Of a DNA stretch of 18,915 nucleotides, positions 1-6,011 are shown piece by piece (the stretch's first letter is position 1; each line of letters opens with the position of its first letter). Source of the DNA: Paracoccaceae bacterium (GTDB lineage Bacteria; Pseudomonadota; Alphaproteobacteria; Rhodobacterales; Rhodobacteraceae). The position numbers and the translations under genes are program-made. The DNA is taken from contig JAASTF010000031.1 of assembly GCA_021767525.1 (NCBI GenBank), forward strand, positions 1 through 18,915, written 5' to 3'. The notes beneath the pieces are model-generated. The model was not told the origin of the DNA, did not search any database, and saw nothing but the letters and a program-made list of their open reading frames with translations.

Positions 1-867
1 CGCCAGGTCCAGCGCCTCGACCGGCAGCGCCTCGCGTTGCGGCCAGTAGAGCGCATAGCCGATGGCGTGGCGCATATCGGGCGGGCCGACATGCGCCATC
101 AAGGCACCGTCGCGGAATCCGACCAGCGCATGAACCAGCGATTGCGGATGCACCAGCACCTCGATCCGCTGCGGGGCTATTCCGAAAAACTCTTTCGTTT
201 CAATAACCTCCAGCGCCTTGTTGAACATCGAGGCGCTGTCGATCGTGATCCGCTGGCCCATGTCCCAGTTCGGATGGCTGGATGCCTCGGCCACGCTGGC
301 ATGGGCCAATTTTTCAACCGGCCAGTCGCGGAACGCCCCGCCCGAGGCGGTGATCACGATGCGCTCGACCGCGTCCATATCTTCGCCGACCAGCGCCTGG
401 AAGATCGCGGAATGCTCGCTGTCAACCGGCAGGATGCGCGCGCCGTGCCGCGCGGCAGTGGCCATCAGCAACGGCCCCGCCGTGACCAGCGACTCCTTGT
501 TGGCCAGCGCCAGGGTGCTGCCCTGTTCCAGCGCCTTCAGCCCCGGCGCCAGCCCCGCGACGCCCACGATGGCCGACATGATCCAGTCGGCCGGGCGCGT
601 CGCCGCCTCGATCAGCGCGTCGGGGCCCGCCGCGGCCTCGACCCCCGATCCCGCAAGGGCTGCGCGCAGATCGTCCAGCCGCGCGGGATCGGCCGTTACC
701 GCCAGCTCGGCCCCCAGCTGGCGCGCGTCGGTGGCCAGCCGGTCGATATTCTGCCCGCCGGTCAGCGCCACCACCTGGAACCGCTGTGGCGCGCGCGCGA
801 TCAGGTCGATCGTGTTCTGCCCGATCGAGCCTGTGGCCCCGAAAATCGTCACCCGCCGCCGTGTCAC
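1..867 (-). CDS. dxr: 1-deoxy-D-xylulose 5-phosphate reductoisomerase (3' end cut by window)
   Basis: Dxr converts 1-deoxy-D-xylulose 5-phosphate to 2-C-methyl-D-erythritol 4-phosphate with NADPH, the first committed step of the MEP isoprenoid pathway, in the cytoplasm. The 289 visible residues show the N-terminal NADPH-binding GATGSIGQNT (about 10-19), ALANKESLV (about 120-128), and the metal-ligand motif VDSEHSAIFQ (about 148-157, with Asp149 and Glu151), followed by an ASGGAF segment. The frame is open to base 1, so the C-terminal part lies outside the window. The start is GTG at 867, which overlaps the cdsA stop by four bases (GTGA); no better ATG precedes the Rossmann motif. It is the last visible gene of the pyrH-frr-uppS-cdsA-dxr cluster, where coupling to cdsA translation is likely. 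Identification is firm. The start codon is slightly less certain. Confidence 0.95.
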   Translation of the reverse strand, partial: MTRRRVTIFGATGSIGQNTIDLIARAPQRFQVVALTGGQNIDRLATDARQLGAELAVTADPARLDDLRAALAGSGVEAAAGPDALIEAATRPADWIMSAIVGVAGLAPGLKALEQGSTLALANKESLVTAGPLLMATAARHGARILPVDSEHSAIFQALVGEDMDAVERIVITASGGAFRDWPVEKLAHASVAEASSHPNWDMGQRITIDSASMFNKALEVIETKEFFGIAPQRIEVLVHPQSLVHALVGFRDGALMAHVGPPDMRHAIGYALYWPQREALPVEALDLA

Positions 868-1658
868 AGCACCACCCCCAACGCCAAGACAACCACCGAG
901 GCGCCGATCAGCGCGTCGAACCGGTCCAACAACCCGCCGTGCCCGGGGATCAGCGAAGAGCTGTCCTTGACCCCAACCCGCCGCTTGATCGCGCTTTCGG
1001 CGATGTCGCCCATCTGCGCGGCCAGCGCCACCAGCACCGAAAACACCATCACCGGCACCGCGCGGGCGGGTTCGTCAAAGAACACGTCGAACACATGGGT
1101 GAAATACAGCCCCACCAGCGCCGCGCCGATCCAGCCCGCCACCGTGCCCGACCAGGTTTTCTTGGGGCTGACCGCCGGCCAGAATTTCGGCCCGCCCAGA
1201 AGGCGACCCGCGAAATAGCCGCACACATCCGAGGCGATCACGACGCAAAGCAGCCAGATCAAAAACTCGATCCCCAGACCATCGCGCATCCAGCACAGCG
1301 CATAGCCCGACAGCAGCACCATCGGCGCGTAAAGCAGCCAGGATTTGCGATAGGTCCGCGCCAGCGCCGCCCCCACGGCGACGATGCCCAGGATCACCGG
1401 CAGCACCACGATGCCCGGCACGTAGTTCAACGCCACCATCACCGCGCCCGACAGCACGCCGATCTGCACCGCGCGGCCATGACCGTCACCGGTCAGCATC
1501 CGCACCAGCTCCCACATCATCAGGCCGATGATCAGCCCGACGAAACTGTGAAACCACAAACCGCCAAGCCAGACCTCGGCCCCGCCGATCGCCAGCATCG
1601 CCACGGCCGAGGCGACCCGCACCCAAAGATCGCTCCATTTCGAGGCGGGCGCGCTCAT
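864..1658 (-). CDS. cdsA: Phosphatidate cytidylyltransferase
   Basis: CdsA condenses CTP with phosphatidic acid to give CDP-diacylglycerol, the precursor of bacterial phospholipids, at the inner membrane. The 264-residue product is strongly hydrophobic, with about seven predicted membrane spans after a short polar N-terminus. Near the C-terminus it carries the family signature SAIKRRVGVKDSSSLIPGHG (about 226-245) followed by GLLDRFDAL, including the conserved Lys-Asp pair and the GHGG segment. Length is typical for the short alphaproteobacterial form. The ATG at 1658 overlaps the uppS stop (ATGA), and the TGA at 864-866 overlaps the dxr start, so the gene is wedged between partners with overlaps on both sides. 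Function is assigned from the signature and synteny. Confidence 0.96.
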   Translation of the reverse strand: MSAPASKWSDLWVRVASAVAMLAIGGAEVWLGGLWFHSFVGLIIGLMMWELVRMLTGDGHGRAVQIGVLSGAVMVALNYVPGIVVLPVILGIVAVGAALARTYRKSWLLYAPMVLLSGYALCWMRDGLGIEFLIWLLCVVIASDVCGYFAGRLLGGPKFWPAVSPKKTWSGTVAGWIGAALVGLYFTHVFDVFFDEPARAVPVMVFSVLVALAAQMGDIAESAIKRRVGVKDSSSLIPGHGGLLDRFDALIGASVVVLALGVVL

Positions 1659-2401
1659 GCAGGGACGGAACCGAACCGCCGCTCGCGCGCGCCAAAGCCG
1701 GCCACGAGGCGGGCGAATTCCTCATGCGTGAAATCCGGCCACAGCGTGTCGATGAACTCGTACTCGGCATAGGCCGACTGCCACAGCAGAAAGTTGGAAA
1801 TCCGCGCCTCGCCGCTGGTGCGGATCACAAGGTCGGGATCGGGCAGCACGTAGGTATCGAGGTATTTGGGCAGCGTTTCCTGGTCGACATCGGCCGGGTC
1901 CAACTTGCCCGCGGCCACGTCTTCGGCCAGCCGCTTGGTGGCGCGGGCCACCTCGTCGCGACCGCCATAGTTCAGGGCGATGGTCAGGTTCACGCCATCG
2001 TTTCCGGCGGTCAGCTGCTCAAGCTCGTCCATCAGGGCGATCAGCTTGGCATCCAGCTGCACGCGGTCGCCGATGAACCGCACGCGCACACCCTTTTCGA
2101 AAAGCGCGCGCGCTTCTTTGGCGATATAGCGGCGAAACAGGCTCATCAGCCCGGCCACCTCGACCTGGGTGCGTTTCCAGTTCTCGGTCGAAAAGGCGAA
2201 TATCGTCAGGTATTTCACGCCAAGATCGGGGCAGGCCTCGACAACCTCGCGGACGCGCTTGGCGCCCGCATGGTGGCCGAACAGACGGGGCCGGCCGCGC
2301 TGGGTGGCCCAGCGGCCATTGCCATCCATGATGATGGCCACGTGGCGCGGCGCGCGCCGTGTATCGGTTTCGTGTTTCAAAAGCTCTCCGGCGCCATCCA
2401 T
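1655..2401 (-). CDS. uppS: Isoprenyl transferase (undecaprenyl diphosphate synthase)
   Basis: This cis-prenyltransferase extends farnesyl diphosphate with isopentenyl diphosphate to undecaprenyl diphosphate, the lipid carrier for peptidoglycan and O-antigen synthesis. Diagnostic segments are IIMDGNGRWA with the catalytic Asp (residue 26 from the chosen start), GHHAGAKRVR, FAFSTENWKR (the conserved STENW), and VIRTSGEARISNFLLWQSAY with the diphosphate-binding Arg/Ser, then the AEYEF segment. Length is 248 residues, normal for the family. I chose ATG at 2401, which shares one base with the frr TGA stop (TGATG). A TTG directly before it (2404) would add one residue. The gene ends in an ATGA overlap with cdsA. 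The tight junctions indicate a single frr-uppS-cdsA-dxr transcript. Confidence 0.95.
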   Translation of the reverse strand: MDGAGELLKHETDTRRAPRHVAIIMDGNGRWATQRGRPRLFGHHAGAKRVREVVEACPDLGVKYLTIFAFSTENWKRTQVEVAGLMSLFRRYIAKEARALFEKGVRVRFIGDRVQLDAKLIALMDELEQLTAGNDGVNLTIALNYGGRDEVARATKRLAEDVAAGKLDPADVDQETLPKYLDTYVLPDPDLVIRTSGEARISNFLLWQSAYAEYEFIDTLWPDFTHEEFARLVAGFGARERRFGSVPA

Positions 2402-2961
2402 CAAACCTGCATGATTTCGGCTTGCTTGGTTTCCAGGGCCTCGTCGACGGATTTGATGAAGCGGTCGGTCATGTCCTGCACCTCGGATTCCCAGAATTTT
2501 TGGTCATCCTCCGACATCTGGTCCTTGCCCTTCTTGATCTGATCCATGCCATCGCGGCGCACGTTGCGAATGGCCACGCGGGCGCTTTCGGCATATTGCG
2601 CGGCCACCCGGCCCAATTCGCGGCGGCGTTCCTCGTTCAGCTCGGGGATCGGCAGCATGATGATGGTGCCATTGGTCTGCGGGTTGATGCCCAGGCCGGA
2701 ATTCATGATGGCCTTTTCCACCGCGCCCACCAGCGATTTGTCCCAGACATTGATGGTGACCATGCGCGGTTCGGGCACGTTGACGGTGCCCAGCTGGTTG
2801 ATCGGCGTCTGCTGGCCATAGGCCTCGACCGTCACCGGCTCGAGCATGGTGGCCGATGCGCGGCCGGTGCGCAGCGACGCGAATTCGGTGCGCAGGCTGG
2901 CCATCGCGCCTTGCATGCGCCGCTCGAGATCGTCGGTGTCCAGGATGAATTCGTCTGCCAT
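2401..2961 (-). CDS. frr: Ribosome recycling factor
   Basis: Frr (RRF) acts with EF-G to split post-termination ribosomes so subunits can be reused. The 186-residue product matches the family length and shape: an N-terminal helix with MASLRTEFASLRTGRA (around residues 20-35), the domain-II beta region with PINQLGTVNVPEPRMVTINV, and the C-terminal helices with NEERRRELGRVA and ARVAIRNVRRDG. The ATG at 2961 has AGGGAG about 13 bases upstream on the minus strand, a rather distant Shine-Dalgarno. Its TGA is fused to the uppS start. It is separated from upstream pyrH by 174 bp that holds a candidate promoter, so frr-uppS-cdsA-dxr may be transcribed partly independently of pyrH. Confidence 0.97.
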   Translation of the reverse strand: MADEFILDTDDLERRMQGAMASLRTEFASLRTGRASATMLEPVTVEAYGQQTPINQLGTVNVPEPRMVTINVWDKSLVGAVEKAIMNSGLGINPQTNGTIIMLPIPELNEERRRELGRVAAQYAESARVAIRNVRRDGMDQIKKGKDQMSEDDQKFWESEVQDMTDRFIKSVDEALETKQAEIMQV

Positions 2962-2994
2962 GGTGCCTCAAACGCTCCCTTTTTGTCCTGCCGT

Positions 2995-3024
2995 CTTATA
3001 GACATGGGAAAGGAAGGTCCGCAA
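2995..3024 (-). promoter_or_regulatory. Candidate sigma70-type promoter for frr operon
   Basis: On the minus strand, TTGCGG (3024-3019) and TATAAG (3000-2995) are separated by 18 bases. The -10 matches consensus at five of six positions, but the -35 matches only at TTG. A start a few bases downstream would give a leader of roughly 25 bases before the frr ATG at 2961. The site lies in the only sizeable gap of the pyrH-to-dxr cluster. This is a pattern match by eye; no transcription data are available. Confidence 0.4.
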
Positions 3025-3106
3025 TGGCCCCGGACCGGGCGTCAGGCAGGCCGTTGCCGACCGGGGGCGCCCGCCTGGCCACGGTCACGGCGGCATGGGC
3101 CGGGCG

Positions 3107-3123
3107 GGCGGGCCCAACCCGCC
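3107..3123 (-). terminator. Weak stem-loop after pyrH
   Basis: GGCGGG and CCCGCC pair around a five-base loop, just downstream of the pyrH stop (3136) on the minus strand. There is no U-run after it, so it is at best a partial or Rho-assisted terminator or an mRNA-stabilising hairpin. The surrounding sequence is very GC-rich, where such short stems arise by chance. Confidence 0.2.
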
Positions 3124-3135
3124 GCAAAGACCGCC

Positions 3136-3870
3136 CTAGGGCCCGACGCGGGTATAGGTGCCTTCACCGGCCAAGATGCCGCGAAAGCCGCCCGGCTCGT
3201 CCAGCGAAAAGACGATGATCGGCAGGCTGTTGTCGCGCGCCAGCGCGATGGCGCTGGCATCCATCACGCCCAGGTGCTGCTGCAACACGTCGTCATAGCT
3301 GATCGAGTCATAGCGTTTCGCATCCGGGTATTTCTTGGGGTCCTTGTCATAAACCCCGTCGACCTTGGTGCCCTTGAAAATCGCCTCGCAGGCCATCTCG
3401 TTGGCGCGCAGCGTGGCGGCCGTGTCGGTGGTGAAATAGGGGTTGCCGGTGCCCGCGGCAAAGATGCACACGCGGTCTTTTTCCAGGTGGCGCACGGCGC
3501 GACGGCGGATATAGGGCTCGGCCACCTCGTCCATGCGGATGGCGCTGATCACACGGGTGTAGACGCCCAGCGCCTCAAGCGCGGATTGCACCGCCAGCGC
3601 GTTCATCACCGTGGCCAGCATCCCCATGTAATCCGCGGTCGTGCGCTCCATCCCCTGGGCGCTGCCGGCAAGGCCGCGGAAAATGTTGCCACCCCCGATC
3701 ACCATGCAGATCTCGACCCCCAAATCGTGGACCGATTTCACCTCTTCCGCGATTCGCTGCACGGTGGGGGGATGCAGGCCGAACCCCTGGTCGCCCATCA
3801 ACGCCTCGCCCGAGATTTTCAACAAAACCCGCTTGAAGGCGGTTTTCGGGGTCTGGGCTGCGTCTGCCAT
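3136..3870 (-). CDS. pyrH: Uridylate kinase (UMP kinase)
   Basis: PyrH phosphorylates UMP to UDP with ATP in pyrimidine nucleotide synthesis, normally as a cytoplasmic hexamer of the amino-acid kinase fold. The 244-residue product starts with a short extension, then RVLLKISGEALMG (about 14-26, phosphate-binding lysine and SGEAL). It continues with MVIGGGNIFRG (about 56-66), AAGTGNPYFTTDTAA (about 138-152, nucleotide and UMP contacts) and DGVYDKDPKKYPDA. All are hallmarks of bacterial UMP kinases. The start ATG at 3870 is preceded on the minus strand by GCGGGAGAG, a usable Shine-Dalgarno. Downstream come frr and the envelope genes, the conserved alphaproteobacterial order; the usual upstream neighbours rpsB and tsf are absent, and divergent miaA lies there instead. 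Confidence 0.97.
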   Translation of the reverse strand: MADAAQTPKTAFKRVLLKISGEALMGDQGFGLHPPTVQRIAEEVKSVHDLGVEICMVIGGGNIFRGLAGSAQGMERTTADYMGMLATVMNALAVQSALEALGVYTRVISAIRMDEVAEPYIRRRAVRHLEKDRVCIFAAGTGNPYFTTDTAATLRANEMACEAIFKGTKVDGVYDKDPKKYPDAKRYDSISYDDVLQQHLGVMDASAIALARDNSLPIIVFSLDEPGGFRGILAGEGTYTRVGP

Positions 3871-3905
3871 GGGGCTCTCCCGCTCGGTATGTCTGGATCG
3901 GGGGC

Positions 3906-3934
3906 AAAATGTCTTAATTCGCGGGCGGGTTCAA
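3906..3934 (-). promoter_or_regulatory. Possible promoter for pyrH
   Basis: On the minus strand, TTGAAC (3934-3929) and CATTTT (3911-3906) are 17 bases apart, which would put a start about 30 bases before the pyrH ATG at 3870. The -10 is a poor match. The reason to suspect a promoter here is positional: pyrH and miaA are divergent, so pyrH needs its own promoter in this 132-bp gap. Confidence 0.25.
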
Positions 3935-3969
3935 TGCGCGACTTGGGGCACGCGCGCTTTTGGCTTTTG

Positions 3970-3983
3970 AAACCGCGCGGTTT
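3970..3983. repeat. Perfect 14-bp palindrome upstream of miaA
   Basis: AAACCGCGCGGTTT is its own reverse complement. It sits 19 bases before the miaA ATG, inside the likely leader or promoter of miaA. It could be a dimeric-regulator operator or a small hairpin near the start codon. No regulator family is suggested by the sequence alone. Confidence 0.3.
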
Positions 3984-4002
3984 TGCGGCTAGATCGCGCG
4001 CT

Positions 4003-4884
4003 ATGAGCCAAATCGACGCCATCCCCCGCCAACGCCCCGTGCTGATCGCCGGCCCCACCGCCAGCGGCAAGTCGGCGCTGGCGCTGCGTATCGCGGAAAC
4101 CGGCGGTGGCGTGATCGTGAATGCCGATGCGATCCAGGTTTTCGACTGCTGGCGCGTTCTGACGGCCCGCCCCTCGTCCGAAGACGAGGCGCGCGCGCCG
4201 CACCTTCTTTTTGGTCACGTGCCCTGCGATTTCGCTTATTCGGTCGGGCATTGGCTGCGCGAGGTCGCCGACATCCTGCAAGGCGATGCGCGCCCCATCA
4301 TCGTCGGCGGCACCGGGCTTTACTTTCGCGCGCTGACCGAAGGGCTGGCCGATATCCCGCCGACCCCGCCGGAAATCCGCGCCCGCGCCGACGCTGTCGT
4401 GCACGAAAAGGGGCTGGCCGCGTTGCTGGCCGACCTCGATGCCGAAACGGCGGCGCGGATCGACCGGCAAAACCCGATGCGGGTGCAGCGCGCCTGGGAG
4501 GTGCAGCAGGCCACCGGGCGCGGGCTGGCCGCCTGGCAGGATGACACGCCGCCGCCGCTTTTGCCCTTGGCCGACACCGTGCCGTTGCTGGTGCAGGCCG
4601 ACAAGGATTGGCTGAACGCCCGCATCGCGCGCCGCTTTGACGCGATGCTGGACCAGGGCGCGCTGAACGAGGCGCGCGCCCTTCTGCCGCGCTGGGATCC
4701 GACACTGCCCGCCGCCAAGGCTATCGGCGCGCCCGAACTGATCGCCCATCTGCAAGGGCACATGTCCCTGGATCAAGCACGCGCCGCCGCCACCATTGCC
4801 ACCCGCCAATTCGCCAAGCGGCAACGCACCTGGTTTCGTGCCCGAATGGGCGGCTGGACGCCGATCGACGCCGCCACGCTTTGA
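4003..4884 (+). CDS. miaA: tRNA dimethylallyltransferase
   Basis: MiaA transfers the dimethylallyl group to N6 of A37 in tRNAs that read codons beginning with U, which stabilises codon-anticodon pairing. The 293-residue product opens with the P-loop VLIAGPTASGKSALALRIAE (about 10-29), followed by NADAIQVFDCWRVLTARPSS (the family's usual NAD-S/A-MQVY region) and FGHVP. Then come IIVGGTGLYFRALTEGLADI (about 97-116), QNPMRVQRAWEV, KAIGAPEL, and the C-terminal TIATRQFAKRQRTWFR that contacts tRNA. The open frame extends far upstream, but that part is the antisense shadow of pyrH and frr. ATG at 4003, just before the P-loop, is the natural start. The TGA at 4882-4884 is followed by an AraC gene on the same strand. 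Confidence 0.95.
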   Translation: MSQIDAIPRQRPVLIAGPTASGKSALALRIAETGGGVIVNADAIQVFDCWRVLTARPSSEDEARAPHLLFGHVPCDFAYSVGHWLREVADILQGDARPIIVGGTGLYFRALTEGLADIPPTPPEIRARADAVVHEKGLAALLADLDAETAARIDRQNPMRVQRAWEVQQATGRGLAAWQDDTPPPLLPLADTVPLLVQADKDWLNARIARRFDAMLDQGALNEARALLPRWDPTLPAAKAIGAPELIAHLQGHMSLDQARAAATIATRQFAKRQRTWFRARMGGWTPIDAATL

Positions 4885-4943
4885 ATCCGGACGCGGATTT
4901 GCCAAACACAAGGGGCAGCCACACCGCAACGCGAGGCAGCCCA

Positions 4944-5780
4944 ATGGATGGCAACGGCGACATGATGCACGACATCTCGACAGACGGTGCGCCGTCGATC
5001 CGGACGATTCTGCAATATGCGCGCGGCGCTTCGTGGCGGCTGGAGCTTTTGCACGCGCGCGATCACGATCTGCTGCTGTGGATCACCCGTGGCCAGGGCC
5101 GCGTCATCATCGAAGGCAACCGCCGCGGCCTGGGCGCGCATAACGCGCTGTTCCTGCCCGCAGGCACCCTGCACGCCATCGAACTGGGCCCGCAAAGCTT
5201 TGGCCTGGCGCTGAGCATACCCGACGGCGCATCGCTGGGGTTCGGCCGCGTTCCCCGGCACCTGCGCATCCGCGACCAGCAGGCCCAGACCGACCTGACC
5301 ATGCTGCTTGAGGCTATGCAGCGCGAAACCGCCCGCAACGCGCCGCTGATGTCGCAGGCGATGGCGGCCTATGGCCGGCTGGCCGCGGTCTGGTTGCACC
5401 GCCAGACCACCGAACCGGACACCGACGCCGCCACCCACCGCGCCGCGCAACGGCTGGTCGCGGCGTATTGCGACCTGTTGGTGCGCCAACACCACCTGGG
5501 CCCCAGCATGGCCGATCTGGCCGATGCCCTGGACGTGACGCCGACCCATCTCAGCCGGTCGTGCAAGCAGACTTGCGGCCTGACCGCCGCCGAGATGCAA
5601 TCTCAGGTGACGTTGCACGCCGCGCGCGAGCTGATCGAGCAGACCGAGGCGCCGCTGTCGCGCATCGCGGACCACCTGGGATTCGGCAGCGCCGCCTATT
5701 TCTCGCGTTTCGTCACCCAGCATACGGGCCACAGCCCCAGTGCGCTGCGCCGCGCCAGCCAGAACATCGCGAAAAGTTGA
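4944..5780 (+). CDS. AraC family transcriptional regulator
   Basis: This is a one-component DNA-binding regulator. The N-terminal half looks like a cupin-type sensing domain: a run with LLWITRGQGRVIIEGNRRGL, then HNALFLPAGTLHAIELG, typical of AraC cupins. The last about 100 residues contain two helix-turn-helix units: PSMADLADALDVTPTHLSRS and then LSRIADHLGFGSAAYFSRF followed by THTGHSPS-like ending (QHTGHSPSALRR). From ATG 4944 the protein has 278 residues, normal for the family. That ATG has GAGG about eight bases upstream. A TTG at 4881, overlapping the miaA stop as TTGA, would add 21 polar residues with no family feature, and ATGs at 4962/4965 are also possible. The gene precedes the ABC importer on the same strand with 231 bp between, so it probably controls that operon; the inducer is unknown. 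Confidence 0.88.
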   Translation: MDGNGDMMHDISTDGAPSIRTILQYARGASWRLELLHARDHDLLLWITRGQGRVIIEGNRRGLGAHNALFLPAGTLHAIELGPQSFGLALSIPDGASLGFGRVPRHLRIRDQQAQTDLTMLLEAMQRETARNAPLMSQAMAAYGRLAAVWLHRQTTEPDTDAATHRAAQRLVAAYCDLLVRQHHLGPSMADLADALDVTPTHLSRSCKQTCGLTAAEMQSQVTLHAARELIEQTEAPLSRIADHLGFGSAAYFSRFVTQHTGHSPSALRRASQNIAKS

Positions 5781-5813
5781 CGCAGAAACATTTTCGGGTT
5801 GCCCCTCCGGCCT

Positions 5814-5847
5814 ATGTCGCTTTTGTATAAGCGGCATGTCGGTTTTG
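5814..5847 (+). promoter_or_regulatory. Candidate AraC-type operator: 12-bp direct repeats 22 bp apart
   Basis: ATGTCGCTTTTG (5814-5825) and ATGTCGGTTTTG (5836-5847) match at 11 of 12 positions and start 22 bases apart, about two helical turns. AraC-family monomers with two HTH units typically bind tandem direct repeats at roughly this period (21 bp in the classical araI sites). A third partial copy, ATGTCGG, is at 5900-5906. The repeats lie 33 bases after the AraC gene stop and upstream of a TTGACG (5873-5878) that could be a -35 for the transporter. The repeat is visible; the assignment to this regulator is inference. Confidence 0.4.
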
Positions 5848-5892
5848 AGCCATGAAATGACGAAGCAGGGCGTTGACGCGCTTGGCATTCTC

Positions 5893-5909
5893 GTGCCGAA
5901 TGTCGGCAC
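5893..5909. promoter_or_regulatory. 17-bp palindrome next to a strong AGGAGGGG
   Basis: GTGCCGAATGTCGGCAC has perfect seven-base arms around ATG. On the DNA it could be an operator for a dimer; it overlaps the position where a -10 would fall 17 bases after TTGACG (5873-5878). On RNA it would form a hairpin one base before AGGAGGGG (5911-5918). That Shine-Dalgarno-like run is not needed by the preferred binding-protein start at 6012, so this 5' region may have a regulatory role or serve an upstream start at 5919. Confidence 0.3.
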
Positions 5910-6011
5910 AAGGAGGGGATGGCATGGCGATGGTCGCGGCACACAGCGTGCTTCGTCGCGGCAGCACCGATCGATCCCGCAAAAAAATCAACGTGTCACA
6001 GGGAGAACAAG

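Noticed and set aside
2359..4002. Long in-frame upstream extension of miaA
   Set aside because: It is antisense to frr and pyrH. The MiaA P-loop begins about 10 residues after ATG 4003, where family members normally start.
4115..4150. Unusual NADAIQVF in MiaA instead of NADSMQVY
   Set aside because: Conservative substitutions in a segment that varies among alphaproteobacteria. All other motifs are intact, so loss of function is not suggested.
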